Shown piece by piece: positions 11,070 to 22,569 of a stretch of 64,000 nt of DNA; the first letter of the stretch is position 1, and every line of letters begins with the position of its first letter. The translations under genes and the position numbers were made by a program. The DNA comes from Periplaneta americana. Lineage: Eukaryota > Arthropoda > Insecta > Blattodea > Blattidae. Where the stretch lies: assembly GCF_040183065.1 (NCBI RefSeq), contig NC_091127.1:20374891-20438890 (forward strand), in the 5' to 3' direction. The notes under the pieces are model-generated. The model had not been told where the DNA came from. It saw nothing but the letters and a program-made list of their open reading frames with translations, and made no database searches.

Positions 11070-11225
11070 CAGGAATGGACAATAGGTTGATGGGGCTGAA
11101 TCTGGAAAATATGGGGAATGGTAAATCAATTCAAAGCCAACTTCATAAATTTTCTGCAATACAATCAGAATTTATGAGCTAGTGCATTGTTTTGGAAGAA
11201 CAGCACACGTTTGGAAATTTTACCA
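11070..11225 (-). pseudogene. Mariner transposase relic
   Basis: On the minus strand broken frames read FFQNNALAHK followed by LALN and HSPYFPDSAPSTYC, corresponding to the mariner catalytic block (QDNAPxHK ... HPPYSPDLAPSDY). Stops and substitutions are many. No TIRs were located. Confidence 0.5.
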
Positions 11226-11831
11226 GGACGTTTCTCTACTATATTTGTTGCCAAAACTTAGTTAATTATTACGAAATAAGACAGTTTTACCTTGTTTTAA
11301 GTAGTCTGTTATAATTAGCAGTCTTTGTCACAAAAAACTAGGATAAACACAGGTAATTTTGGTGATTTTAGAAGTGAAAATCGTTGAATTTATAAGGGAT
11401 TTTTTTTGTGTGAATATGGAGTTGAATATGCAAGGATTTTATAGCGATATACTTGTTGGAAAATGTAGCAAATTATATTTAAATGAGAGATTCGTCATAA
11501 TGGAGGTGAATATGTGGCGGTTTCTATAGTGATAAACGGAAACGTAAGAATATAAAACATACGATACGATGTTATATGAAATAAGCATAATTTGTATTAA
11601 GCACTAGAAACACTAAAACAGAACAAATAATAACGAAATAAACACAAAGTTTTCCTAATGTGACTTCGTTTTTTATATCTGCCATTACAAAAGCTTAGTT
11701 CGTCATAGACCAGTACTGACGTCACAAAAAATCACCAACCTTTCCCAATTTCGACTATATGCAAGGCATAATAAAAGCCTAAACTAACCTAACCTTATCA
11801 CAGATTCGTATATACAAGACATAACAAAAGC
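11226..11831. other. Unassigned DNA
   Basis: No coding or structured element seen. Confidence 0.5.
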
Positions 11832-12170
11832 GTAACTTAATTTGTCACAGATTCGTATAGCCTGAGTGTACACTAGCGTGAAATTTTCATAATTTCACCA
11901 AAGTTATGTTGGTATTACAGAGGAGACAGCTGAAGGTGTGAAAACGAAGTGGGAAGGAAACTATCTCAGCACTCGTTTAACCTAAAAAAAATCACCAGTC
12001 TTTGCAAAGCATAACAAAAGCCTACACTAACCTGTCACAGATTCGTATATGCAAGGCATAGCGTGAGTGAACACTAGCATGAAACTTTCATAATATCACC
12101 AAAATTTTATTGGCATTACAGAGGAGACAGCTGAAGGTATGGAAGCGGAGTACGAGAAACAAACTCAGCG
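11832..12170 (+). repeat. Diverged direct duplication (~135 bp units)
   Basis: A unit beginning gtcacagattcgtata and ending acagaggagacagctgaagg occurs at about 11832-11965 and again at 12037-12170, with the spacer also containing related ttgcaaagcataacaaaagc motifs. Divergence of roughly 15 percent indicates an old local duplication. Function unknown. Confidence 0.7.
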
Positions 12171-12279
12171 CTAGTTCAGCCATCTTTTAAAAAAATAGGT
12201 ATTTTATCAGCTGTCGATATTCAATTTTATCAAAATCGATTTTTTAACGTAACTATTGCTTTAAAAATTCATAATATAG

Positions 12280-12911
12280 AATCAGCTATGAGGGTGGGGC
12301 AAAAACTAATTGGGATTTCCGGTCTCTGATTCGGTCAAAAACCCTGATATAACTGATATTTAACCCTTACGATGGAGGGCCTAATTAGTCAAATCCACTC
12401 TCCTCACCTCCATGCTAGGCCCCCATGGAATGTTTTAAGATGCGAAAGAGTGTGTAGTGTGCGGAAAGCAACGGAAAGCTACCACATTTATTCTTCCTAA
12501 GAAAAACGGCATGATGAGTCTTTCCACGGTAAAAGATTCCGGACGTGAAGTATACTCCCATTCGGCTATGAAGCTGTGTTGGAAAGAGTGGGTGAAGAAA
12601 GAATGATGCTGAAACTGATCAGGAAGAGGCAAAGGAATTGGCTGGGTCACTGGCTGAGAAGAAACTGCCTATTTAAGGATGCACTGGAAGGAATGGTAAA
12701 CGGGAGAAGAGTTCGGACCAGAAGAAATCAGATGATAGACGACATTAAGATATATATGGATCATATGCGGAGACAAAGAGGAAGGCAGAAAATAGGAGAG
12801 ATTAGAGAATGCTGGGTTTGCAGCGAAAGACCTGTCCTTGGGCAGAACACGATGAATGAATCAGCTAAACTTTTTAGCACCAAACATGGAGTACCTATTT
12901 ACGTAACATAG
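12280..12911 (+). mobile_element. LINE family B, internally deleted
   Basis: A block at 12281-12500 (ggcaaa..ctaattgggatttccggtctctgat..., ending gtgcggaaagcaacgg) is followed by the C-terminal coding end of a LINE (12564-12911: LERVGEERMMLKLIRKRQRN, then HWLRRNCLFKDALEGM). The same upstream block lies next to the same LINE in the minus-strand copy at 30360-31190, so it belongs to the element, and the RT core has been lost between. The uninterrupted join gatagacgacattaag here is the empty site for the MITE found in the copy at 53 kb. Confidence 0.65.
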
Positions 12912-12917
12912 ACTACT

Positions 12918-13144
12918 GTCGGCCGAGGTAGCGCTGTTGGTATAGCGCTGGCCTCCTATACTCGAGATTGCAGGTTCGATCCTGGCCCAGATCGATGGCA
13001 TTTAAGTGTGCTTAAATGCGACAGGCTCATGTCAGTAGATTTACTGCATGTAAAAGAACTTCTGCGGGACAAAATTCCGGCACACCGGCGACGCTGATAT
13101 AACAATGGTAGTTGAGAGCATCGTTAAATAAACCATAATTTTTT
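12918..13144 (+). mobile_element. tRNA-derived SINE (family 1)
   Basis: It is flanked by the 9-bp direct repeat tagactact (12909-12917, 13145-13153). The head has an A-box-like segment near ggtatagcgctggcc and a B box, ggttcgatcc. The body (tttaagtgtgcttaaatgcg ... ggcgacgctgatataac) is shared with 37384-37578. The tail is aaataaacc plus a short T run. RNA polymerase III promoter boxes are internal. Confidence 0.88.
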
Positions 13145-13153
13145 TAGACTACT

Positions 13154-13619
13154 CTTTCATAGTAAATTCTTTCGCTTTTGTTTATAACGAAGGTCCAATG
13201 CATCAATACCTCTTACAAGACTAAGAGAAATTTCTACAAAATTATTATTTTAGTCTGAACCAATAGCGTTTAGGGCTATACGCAATTCTCAATAGTGTGA
13301 TTCCGTGAAAGAGTGAGGTAAATCATAATCAAAATAAGAAACATTGTGATTTCTTTTTCGTCTTTCATTTTAATCACATATTTTATAACACCAAAGTATT
13401 ACGAAGATACAAAATAAGTTATATTACTCAAGATGTTTCACTGTTCTGCGACTGTGACAAACTCGACAAATTATATAAATAAAATGCAGCAACTGAAAAT
13501 TTCTATCTGTAAATATATTACCCTATGCGAACGGTTGAAAAAAAAAAGCATGTACAAAGAACACTAAGTTTAATGTCATTAAAAAAGTTAGTCCAGTACG
13601 TTTAAAAAACATAATCATC
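13154..13619. other. AT-rich unassigned DNA
   Basis: No supported feature; short A-runs only. Confidence 0.5.
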
Positions 13620-14430
13620 ATCCTTCACGAATTAGGCCTCTGTAGACCTGTTTCGGCCCCATCTAGCAGTCTTCTAAAAGGTCTTCCTGATCGACGATGT
13701 CCTCTGGGTTTATACTGCATCATAATTTTTGGGATTCTTGAATTTCAATTCTTCTTACATGATCTAGCCAATTGAATTTGTATCTGCTGATTTTTTCTTC
13801 TACTGACTCTACTTCTAATTGTTCTAAAATTTCTTCATTCCTTTTTCGGTCTAAAAGAGTATATCCTGCTGTCCTGAAAAAATTCATTGCTTTGATTCTG
13901 TTCATGTCTTTTTTCTTTAATGTCCAAATCTCGCTTCCGTATAAAAGGGAGGGTAATGCTAGTGTATTATATATTTTTATTCTTGTAGATTTTTGTACTA
14001 ATTTAGCTTTTAATGTATTGTTTATTATTCCTAGAATTTGTGTAAATTTGGTAATTTTCTTGTTCACATCTTTTTCATTTTGATAAGATATTTCACAACC
14101 CAGATAATTGAAATTTTGTACTTGCTCGAGGCATTGGTTATTGTGTATTATCTTACTTTTGACTGGGTCTTGTCCTAAAAATGCCATTACTTTTGATTTT
14201 TGTGCTGAAATTTCCATCCCAAAATCTTTTAATATTTTATTTAATGTATATAATCCTCTGAATTGGAAATTATGACTTGATCATCAGCAGAGTAAGGTAT
14301 TTAATGTTAGAGCACTGGTTATTTTGAGTCCTGATCTGTAGATTTGGTTCCATTTTAAAATAATTTCATTTATATAAATATTAAATAAAGTTGGCGACAG
14401 TGGACAACCTTGTCGAGCTCCATTATTAAC
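13620..14430 (-). mobile_element. LINE family C reverse-transcriptase fragment
   Basis: The minus strand reads NNGARQGCPLSPTLFNIYIN, a decayed (Y)ADDQVIISNSED active site damaged by a small deletion, then an open 165-residue segment (13720-14217) with FNYLGCEISYQNE, LPSLLYGSEIWTL and FNWLDHVRRIE, and after a further frame change KPRGHRRSGRPFRRLLD near 13650. This is the RT palm to C-terminus of a non-LTR retrotransposon distinct from families A and B. The 5' part is absent, and lesions make it inactive. Confidence 0.75.
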
Positions 14431-15013
14431 TAACTAATATAATATAAACACAAAAAGTTAGGATGGATAGTGAAAGGATTTGATGGACCATTTAACCAGC
14501 TGGGCACGAAGTTATCAAACTGTAAAGGATCACCGAGAAATTGTACAAGATGACTGACTTGATAGTTTACTAGAGGCCTACACTAACAAGAGACAATAGA
14601 TAAAGAAATGTAAGATAAATAAAGAAGGCACACAATAATATGCATAATAACTTGACGTGCGCAGACGCTCCTCAAGTTTGTCGCATGACGCGCAAACATA
14701 CATGATGTGAAATTTCTGTGAAGAGCCTACTCTTCTCTTCTACAGACGATTACCAACGGCCTCGTTACTGGAGCTGATAACGTAGTCTGACGTAAAGGAA
14801 AATGCCTCACAAACACAATCAGATGTGGGAATTCTTTTCGCTGTGATTTATGTTTATTTATCTTCGGGATGGGTCACGAGGGTCAAGCGATAACCCCGAC
14901 GCCCTCTGATAAACAAGAAGCGTTCTTTTGACCTTTTCTTCTTCAGCGAGGCTACTGCTTATGGAAAGTCTGATCTGATACCGTCTACGGCACACAGAAA
15001 TCACTCAACATAC

Positions 15014-15105
15014 CTTGTATCCTCGCGTTGAAGACGGGCTGGCTTGAAGATAGAACCACACACAACAATACTACACACTAGTCAACTGAAGACTGAGATC
15101 GGGGC
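15014..15105 (-). promoter_or_regulatory. Candidate promoter and first non-coding exon
   Basis: On the minus strand a GC-rich stretch contains an arthropod initiator-like tctcagtc near 15094, then runs to ggatacaag followed by the strong splice donor gtatgttgag (boundary 15014). There is no TATA box. It could be the 5' UTR exon of a gene running towards lower coordinates, but I find no matching coding exon there. The surrounding 14690-15130 is CpG-richer than its neighbours and free of repeats I recognise. Confidence 0.3.
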
Positions 15106-15140
15106 GGAAGTGGGGGGTGCGTTCACAGAAGTAGGGTTGG

Positions 15141-15459
15141 TAACCTCTGGTCTACTATTATCATAAGGCGCTTTCAGGAAATCTAAGAGTTCGATAATTC
15201 GAGAACTCGATTTTAATTCATCGCTAACTTCATCACATTATTTTATAGATGAATGCTTGGAACGTCACACGTTATTCTAAAGAATTAACAAAGCCTATTA
15301 CGCAGTATTGTGTTCTAGAACGTTTAGAAACTGATGGGAGAATATTTGAATAAACATTAACATTTGATTACCATTTGTTGGTATTGGGTCAGTCTGTACA
15401 CTGAGAATTTTACGAATTGGAAGGTAACGGTACTGCGTCTCGGAAAATGAATGTCTTAC
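15141..15459. other. Unassigned DNA
   Basis: Nothing supported between the CpG-richer block and the MITE. Confidence 0.5.
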
Positions 15460-15640
15460 CACATCTAGTATATACAGTCACGAAGCTCAATACGTAGTAA
15501 ATATGCATCCATAGATAGCTGCTGACCACTAGGGTCGCTACAATCGCCTCATTACAGACAATGCGAAATAGTACCGGCACAGTCTATTGTTCCTAGTACC
15601 CTCAAAACCCAAGCTTCGTGACTGTATATACTAGACTGTG
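15460..15640. mobile_element. 181-bp MITE, copy 1 of 3
   Basis: TIRs run from cacatctagtatatacagtc to the inverse of cacagtctagtatatacagt, with the shared inner motif acgaagct. It is near-identical along its length to 28788-28968 and 41787-41968. Its flanks (gtcttac / gtcgact) have diverged, unlike those of the other copies. No coding. Confidence 0.85.
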
Positions 15641-15672
15641 GTCGACTATATCTGATCAACATAATCTCAGAC

Positions 15673-16922
15673 TTACTTACTTACTTACTTACAAATGGCT
15701 TTTAAGGAACCCGAAGGTTCATTGCCGCCCTCACATAAGCCCGCCATCGGTCCCTATCCTGTGCAAGATTAAGCCAGTCTCTATCATCATACCCCACCTC
15801 CCTCAAATCCATTTTAATATTATCCTCCCATCTACGTCTCGGCCTTCCTAAAGGTCTTTTTCCCTCCGGTCTCCCAACTAACACTCTATATGCATTTCTG
15901 GATTCGCCCATACGTGCTACATGCCCTGCCCATCTCAAACGTCTGGATTTCAAGTTCCTAATTATGTCAGGTGAAGAATACAATGCGTGCAGTTCTGTGT
16001 TGTGTAACTTTCTCCATTCTCCTGTAACTTCATCCCGCTTAGCCCCAAATATTTTCCTAAGCACCTTATTCTCAAACACCCTTAACCTATGTTCCTCTCT
16101 CAGAGTGAGAGTCCAAGTTTCACAGCCATATAGAACAACCGGTAATATAACTGTTTTATAAATTCTAACTTTCAGATTTTTGGACAGCAGACTGGATGAC
16201 AAGAGCTTCTCAACCGAATAATAACACGCATTTCCCATATTTATTCTGCGTTTAATTTCCTCCCGAGTGTCATTTACATTTGTTACTGTTGCTCCAAGAT
16301 ATTTGAATTTTTCCACCTCTTCGAAGGATAAATCTCCAATATTTATATTTCCATTTCGTACAATATTCCCGTCACAAGACATAATCATATACTTTGTCTT
16401 TTCGGGATTTACTTCCAAACCGATCGCTTTACTTGCTTCAAGTAAAATTTCCGTGTTTTCCCTAACCGTTTGTGTATTTTCTCCTAACATATTCACGTCA
16501 TCTGCATAGACAAGAAGCTGATGTAGCCCGTTCAATTCCAAACCCTGCCTGTTATCCTGAACTTTCCTAATGGCATATTCTAAAGCGAAGTTAAAAAGTA
16601 AAGGTGATAGTGCATCTCCCTGCTTTAGCCCGCAGTGAATTGGAAAAGGATCAGATAGAAACTGACCTATACGGACTCTGCTGTATGTTTCACTGAGACA
16701 CATTTTAATTAATCGAACTAGTTTCTTGGGAATACCAAATTCAATAAGAATATCATATAATACTTCCCTCTTAACCGAGTCATATGCCTTTTTGAAATCT
16801 ATGAATAACTGATGTACTGAACCCTTATACTCCCATTTTTTCTCCATTATCTGCCGAATACAAAAAATCTGATCAATAGTCGATCTATTACGCCGAAACT
16901 CAGACAGTGAAATAAATTTCAA
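15673..16922 (-). mobile_element. LINE family A, 5'-truncated, RT domain open
   Basis: On the minus strand a continuous frame of about 406 codons (15702-16922) starts inside the RT domain. Motifs in order: [23 protein letters not shown] (palm Asp), [20 protein letters not shown], the catalytic [35 protein letters not shown], and the C-terminal [12 protein letters not shown] and [15 protein letters not shown]. It ends MNLRVP, a stop and a (GTAA)n tail at 15673-15690. The endonuclease and 5' UTR are missing. The frame is intact, so this is a young insertion. No clear TSD was found. Confidence 0.92.
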
Positions 16923-17388
16923 GCAACTTTACATAGTAAATATTTACTGTAATTACAAGAGCTCTGACTTCTATGACGTCATATTTTTATCCTGGTTTCT
17001 TTTTACAACTTAAATGAAATCAAACACATTTCTAGCTTTTCTGAACACGATAACACGGGTTTTATAAGTCATATAAATGAATATTTTACCCATTGCCTGC
17101 TGGATCGCATTCCTATAGCTGCGTAAAGCTGTAAGCAGCAATAGGATGTGATCCATCAGGCACTGATTTTACCATTTTCTAGCATTGTCACATTTGACTA
17201 AAAATGGTAGAAAAACATATTTTTGGACATATTGCAATAGTTTCAAAAAATTCTCCGAGTTTTATTCATGTCCTTTGTGTCAATAATGGCAAGATGTTTT
17301 GTTTGCGTTTGGTTAATTTGGATTTCCTTTCCTTAGAAATACTTACCAAAATGGTAAAAACACATAATTTTTTTACATAAATAATTAC
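16923..17388. other. AT-rich DNA with a hairpin
   Basis: A 28-bp inverted repeat with a short loop (tgcctgctggatcgcattcc / inverse) lies at 17093-17165 and may be a small foldback MITE. The remainder is featureless. Confidence 0.5.
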
Positions 17389-17622
17389 CTTATACATGTG
17401 TTTAACATTCTGTCCTATATGTAATTCCTGTCTAATACTTTTAAAGGTCTGGTAACCATTTTTAAATGCTATGCGCAGCTCTTTTAAACCTACCACACCC
17501 ACTAAAAATAAAGTTTTCTTAATACTAAGTCTTTGGTCAATAATAAAGTTCCTAGCGGTTTCCATTTGCACCGATTTACATAAAATTTTGCAACAATACT
17601 CAACATTCTCCAATACACAAAG
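17389..17622 (-). CDS. Candidate coding exon or captured exon, unknown
   Basis: A 234-bp minus-strand segment (78 codons, phase 0 to 0) is open between an acag acceptor-like site and the donor cataag/gtaattatt. It reads in part METARNFIIDQRLSIKKTLF, then LVGVVGLKELRIAFKNGYQT. The composition resembles a real protein, but I do not recognise it, the polypyrimidine tract before the acceptor is poor, and the surroundings look repeat-derived. It may be a relic of a transposon gene or a processed host fragment. Confidence 0.3.
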
Positions 17623-18418
17623 CTGTGTATGGAATCAGTTTTTCACTGAAAACTTTTCATGATGAGGATTTTTAATTTTTAAAAATTAAATAAAATTATC
17701 ACGCAAAAATTATGATTTGTGAGAAAATTTTTGTCTCATGAACAAATTCTCAAATTTAAAAATCCATGCCCAGTTTCCTTTATCTTGAAATGTATGTCCT
17801 TCACAGAAAATTTTTAAAAGCGAAAACAATTCTGAAGCCATCAGGGATGTTTTGAATTTATGCATAATTTAATATCATTAAAATAAATTAAAATTAATAT
17901 CTAAGGAACTAATGAATGAAACTTGATGAAATTTGATACAGTTATTTAAATGTACAGACACAATAAACCCGCCGAATTTGAAAGAAATTCATAAAAAAAA
18001 ACTCTGACCCAGTGTTCCTTAAATGAAATTTGAAGCTAACTAGATTCGCTAGCATTGAGTTGTCAAAATACAAAGGACAAAACAATGCTAGGAATATGGC
18101 CAGATTGTTGCTGGTCAGTATCAACTTCACCCTCTTCACCTCTACAAAATATGCGACATTTAAGGGGTTCCAACCCCGCTGTTGCCAGACAGTAATTCAT
18201 AAACAGTCAGTGACCCTATTAACACAGCTGTAAAAAAATTAGTCACTCAGAGGACAGACATTGTACTTTTTTTCACTCCTCGTTTCTCCCCTTATATTTT
18301 TATATGCTGAACAATCCACTATGGTCAATGCAAGGAGTTAATATTCAGAAAAAAAAAAAACCAAAAGCTTTTAGGTAATAAAACCCATAGCTCTAGTAAT
18401 AACACTACGGTCATTTTA

Positions 18419-18419
<1 letters not shown>
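17623..18419. other. AT-rich unassigned DNA
   Basis: No gene. A 12-A run is at 18350-18361. Confidence 0.5.

Positions 18420-18488
<69 letters not shown>
18420..18488. repeat. (CAT)n(TAT)n compound microsatellite
   Basis: About 12 cat units pass directly into about 11 tat units. Confidence 0.95.
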
Positions 18489-18490
<2 letters not shown>

Positions 18491-19167
18491 AAAAACAACT
18501 ACTGTTAATCTAAAATAACGGGTCTACCTATATTTCAAGTCATACCTTGCATAATATCGATGTATAATTCGACAGTAAACAACAAAACTTACCTATAGAA
18601 TCCATCAAGACTATCAACCTCAGAACCTGATGAGCTCCATGATTCAAAAAACATGTCTTGAACCATACTCGTATTTATCAGTGGGTATTCCATGCAAAAG
18701 TACAAAAATATGTTCTCCTAATAAATCAATACTGACAATTCATAAAAGTCTGTATATCAAACCAAATTGCCATCATATTATCGATATACGAAATCATTTT
18801 TGCGCCCGATTTTTAGAATTGCATATTAATGAAATTTCAATGCCTAAAACTAGAAGTGAACGTGACAGAACACCTGAAGAAAATAGTTTATTTAAGTACA
18901 GTCATGCATGTGCAAGGGGGGAGTGTAATTTATCTAATGAATTACGGCACATAAAGTTCTAGATGAACTTGTGTTTAAATTAATAAATTACCTGTTTTTG
19001 TTCATTACAGGTCGGCAACTGTACGATACATTAAGCACGGTTAAGAATGAATTAACCCAACTTCTCTAGTAACGAATGTTAAAAATTAAAATTACTCACT
19101 GGCTGTTTTCTGGTTTAGTCCTATAAGGGAACCACAAACATAATAGTTCTTCTATATAATACGAATA
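18489..19167. other. Unassigned; one open frame of doubtful value
   Basis: A plus-strand frame at 18630-18962 (110 codons) includes RSERDRTPEENSLFKYSHAC. I see no domain, splice sites or neighbours to support it. It may be a transposon relic or chance. Confidence 0.3.
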
Positions 19168-19539
19168 CACACAAGGTGAACCTTATGTAAAGTCATTAAT
19201 TTGCGTGAGATACTTCAAACAAAAAAGTTCAATACAATTTTGTTCGTTTTTGTTTCCTTTTCCAGAAACAAAAAAATGTTTTATATGAAACATTTCATAG
19301 CGTGTTTTAAAAAAGTCATTGACTTAATTTCCAATATGCTCAGTCAATTTTTGTATTGTATTTATTAACATTCCATGGTATTCATATATTGTTTTACAGC
19401 TAGAATATGGAACAAGTCAAAAAACTTAATACTATTATAAAGTCTTAATTTATAGTCACAGTCTAGATCAAATATATACAGACGAGATTTACAATATAGT
19501 CTACTAGTACAACACAAAGTTTTAGTATCAATTTCATGA

Positions 19540-20110
19540 AGTGTTATTGAATGTCATGAATTCACCTACATAATAGAAGGCGTGAGAAATTAGGTACTTC
19601 TTTAATTTGGTCCTAAATAATCTTATGTTTTGAGTTTCATTTTTTATATCGATAGGGAGGCTATTAAAAAATTTTACTGCCATATAACGCACTCCTTTTT
19701 GATAGCACGATAGACTTGCCGATGGAGTATGGAAGTCATTTTTAGACGTGTATTTATGCTATGAACTGTTGAATTAGTTACAAAGTTTTCACGATTACAT
19801 ACGAGGAAGATTATTAATGAAAAGATATACTGAGAAGCCATGGGCATTATTTGTAGTTTTTTGAAAATAGTCATACACGATTCCCTAGATTTGGCACCTA
19901 CTATTATTCTAATTACTCTTTTTGTGGAATTTCCCCAGAATATTATTCCAAAACTCATTACCGAGTGGAAGTATGCAAAGTATATTGTTTTTAAGGTATT
20001 GATATTTACTATCTTTTGCATAGGTCTTAATAGCAAAACAAGCTGAATTTAGTTTGGCGGTAATTTCTTTAATATGATTTTTCCAATTTAACACATTATC
20101 GATTTTTAAG
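19540..20110 (-). pseudogene. LINE family E RT C-terminal relic
   Basis: Minus-strand pieces read LKIGLKIDNVLNWKNHIKEI, then IYFAYFHSVMSFGIIFWGNS, KRVIRIIVGAKSRESC, QIMPMASQYIFSLIIFLV, and after a frame change FFNSLPIDIKNETQNIR. This is the post-palm part of a jockey/CR1-like non-LTR RT. Several frame changes and missing pieces show that it is dead. It lies within the long-TIR element, as cargo or a prior insertion. Confidence 0.65.
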
Positions 20111-20115
20111 CCGAT

Positions 20116-20331
20116 TTTAAGAGACTGCTGCATTATGATAATAAATGATTGAAGAATTTTAGTTTTGTCTCTTAAATGTGCAGAAATTTGATCCGAACAA
20201 ATATAACTTTTCGATCTGCAAAGGAATTTTAAAATGTTACATTTGTTTGGATCAAACTTCTGCACATTTAAAGGACAAAACTAAAATTTTCTTTCAATCA
20301 TTTATTATCATAATGCACCGCTCTCTTAAAT
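20116..20331. repeat. ~100-bp-arm palindrome
   Basis: Positions 20116-20216 and 20232-20331 are near-perfect inverted arms (ttttaagagactgctgcatt / inverse) around a loop of about 15 bp. The arms share tgattgaa..ttttagttttgtc and gtgcagaa.tttgatcc. A degenerate half is present at 44628-44705. Such a palindrome would form a long hairpin. Confidence 0.8.
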
Positions 20332-20655
20332 TGACTGAATATATTGGAAATTAAATTAATGGCTTTCTCAAAACAATCTACGAAATGTTTCACGTAAAAC
20401 AATTTTTATCTCGAAAAGGAAGCAAAACTGAATTAAATTCTTTTTGTATTTCTTAAAAAAAAAAACTTGAAATTAATGATATTACTTACGTTTCATTCTG
20501 TACATAGACCTATATATTTCATAACGGGGATAAGTATAGGCCTATATGTATGTAACAAATCGATTTGACCTCACCAGTCACAATGGACACTGAAAAAAAT
20601 ACGATTTTACCTAATAAAGATGAATTACCATAGTTCAAGGGCTTGACAATTTGGC

Positions 20656-20883
20656 CCATTTCCATTCTAACACTAAACAAATGTAGGAATTCCTATCATA
20701 TGGTAGGCACACAGAGAATCATCTTTTCAATAAACACAGGACAAAAAAAGTAATTAATTTGCTGAAACGGCCCATTTCCATTCTAACACTAAACAAATGT
20801 AGGACTTCCCAATCATATGGTAGGCACACAGAGAATCCTCTTTTCAACAAACACACGACAAAAAAGTAATTAATTTGCTAAAA
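20656..20883 (+). repeat. Tandem duplication of a 113-bp unit
   Basis: The unit starting cccatttccattctaacact and ending ttaatttgctgaaac occurs twice back to back with about 6 percent difference. It lies directly upstream of the LINE F coding end. Confidence 0.85.
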
Positions 20884-21458
20884 CATAGGCATAATTACTC
20901 TTCAAGAAACGACCACTCTTATAAATTGAGGGGAAGAAGACAGAGGACGGACACTGGAAAGTTTTCTTTTCTCAATCGTACTATCAGGGACTGGAATGCT
21001 TTACCTGCAGACTTACTAAAAGCTTTACCAACAACCAAAAATGTATTTAAAAATAGGCTTAAGGACTTTACTAATAGACGATAATTATACACAGTATTTA
21101 AAGGGTGTAATTGATATTTTGTTATTGAAGGTGTTCTATCAGTGAAAAATTATGTTGTATCAGTGAAGTGTGTTGTGTCAGTGAAATGTGTTGAGTAAGT
21201 GAAACGTGTTCCTGTCAGTGAAGCTTTATAGTTTATAGTGGCAGTGCAAAGTATTTGAACAGTGAAATGTGTCGTAGTTCCAGTGCAGTGAGTGAGTTGA
21301 CAGCGAAATGAGTGTAGTGTTGAAAGGTACTTGTGCAGATATGAACATACAGTATCATACTCGTGGGTTTTAGTTCGAACATAGGTTTAAGGTACAAATT
21401 AGATTTACTTTAAATGTTATTTTAACTGATCGTGCTTCATTTAATTTAGGATGTTCCC

Positions 21459-21505
<47 letters not shown>

Positions 21506-21640
21506 AGTATTAATTATTAGTATTATTATTAATTGTATTTTTATTAATTGTGTTTATTATTGTCTTTATTGAGTGTAATTAGTTACCACTGCCACCGGGT
21601 ATATACCCATTGCAGTGTGAATAAACACATACATAAATAC
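20875..21640 (+). mobile_element. LINE family F 3' end
   Basis: The open segment to 21084 reads YKLRGRRQRTDTGKFSFLNR, then IRDWNALPADLLKALPTT, a common C-terminus of non-LTR reverse transcriptases. The 3' UTR has repeated cagtgaa(a)tgtgtt motifs, a (TTA)n tract (21459-21495) and ends gtgaataaacacatacataa. The same UTR is present inverted at 61519-62020, which supports this as one family. The upstream RT is absent. Confidence 0.75.
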
Positions 21641-22569
21641 TATCATTGAGTTACAATGAAAACTAGCAATATATTGAAAACAAGAGAATTGGAAAGTTGA
21701 GGCCCCTGAAGCGTATAAGGTTGGGTTCTAATAGAATGTTTTTATTTTTATTTGCTGATATGGTCATTCTGAGAAGGGAATGTGGTTGTGAAAAAGGTCT
21801 AACACAAACAGCATAACAAATGTGCTATCCAGTTAACATATTCTGAACTAAATTCCGTATCGAAAAATGATTGAGATTTAAGTACAACTGCACAGTTTAA
21901 TTCAACTTCTGAAACACTAAATTTAATAGAATCATAAATATCAACAAAATAATGATATTTATGATATTTATCATCTTGCTTTTATAGAGATTAGGACGAG
22001 AGGGAATAGCCTATAATCTAGTTTATATTCTCTTTGACGTCCGAGCTCGTTCAACACGCATGCGCAACTTGAACTTTGAGCATTAGTCAATTTCTACATG
22101 ATGCATTAATTTAAAAGTAAACAGCTGTCATTTAGCTGTATGCGAAACTACTGTGATTAACTGGTTTTCACGTCTAGTCCGTGGAAACAGATTCTACCAA
22201 GTAATTACAAATATGGAAATCTGACAAGGAACCATTTACGAGTATATCGGTGTAACATAAAATGTGATACGATAATAAGAGAATCTGAAAGTATGAAATA
22301 TTTTTATACTAAAAACTTACATGCAATACAGACGGAGAAATATTAATTTCACAATAAAAAAAATAAAAAACAAGCAGGGATATGTGCACAATCACTGAAG
22401 ACTTATTCTTTTTAGCAGATCTGTTGGAAGGCACGGGATTTGGAATGTACTGGCTGTGCTCCAACGAATGTCTTGTAAGAGAAACAAACTCTTCCATCAC
22501 ACACAGCGTATAAGTCTGGGACCAAACCCGAAACTTCACAGTAGCACTGTTACAACCGTTACTTAGTTG
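21641..22569. other. Unassigned AT-rich DNA
   Basis: No feature that I can support; the last 8 bp (cttagttg) are the left TSD of the following hAT. Confidence 0.5.

Larger units (their letters stand above)
19168..20500. mobile_element. Long-TIR Tc1/mariner-like element with LINE cargo
   Basis: The left ~170 bp (19171-19345) is the inverse of the right ~170 bp (20330-20500). Shared blocks include taa..gtcattaattt, cttccttttc and atatgaaacatttc. The right end is ...attctg|TA, the left end follows TA at 19166-19167. A related end with ccaccctg|TA occurs at 45504. Inside are a LINE fragment (19540-20110) and a large palindrome (20116-20331). No transposase. Confidence 0.6.

Noticed and set aside
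15702-16922. Host gene with reverse-transcriptase-like domain
   Set aside because: RT motifs, (GTAA)n tail and other copies in the window show a LINE.
18630-18962. 110-codon gene
   Set aside because: No domain, splice or repeat evidence; kept only as a note.
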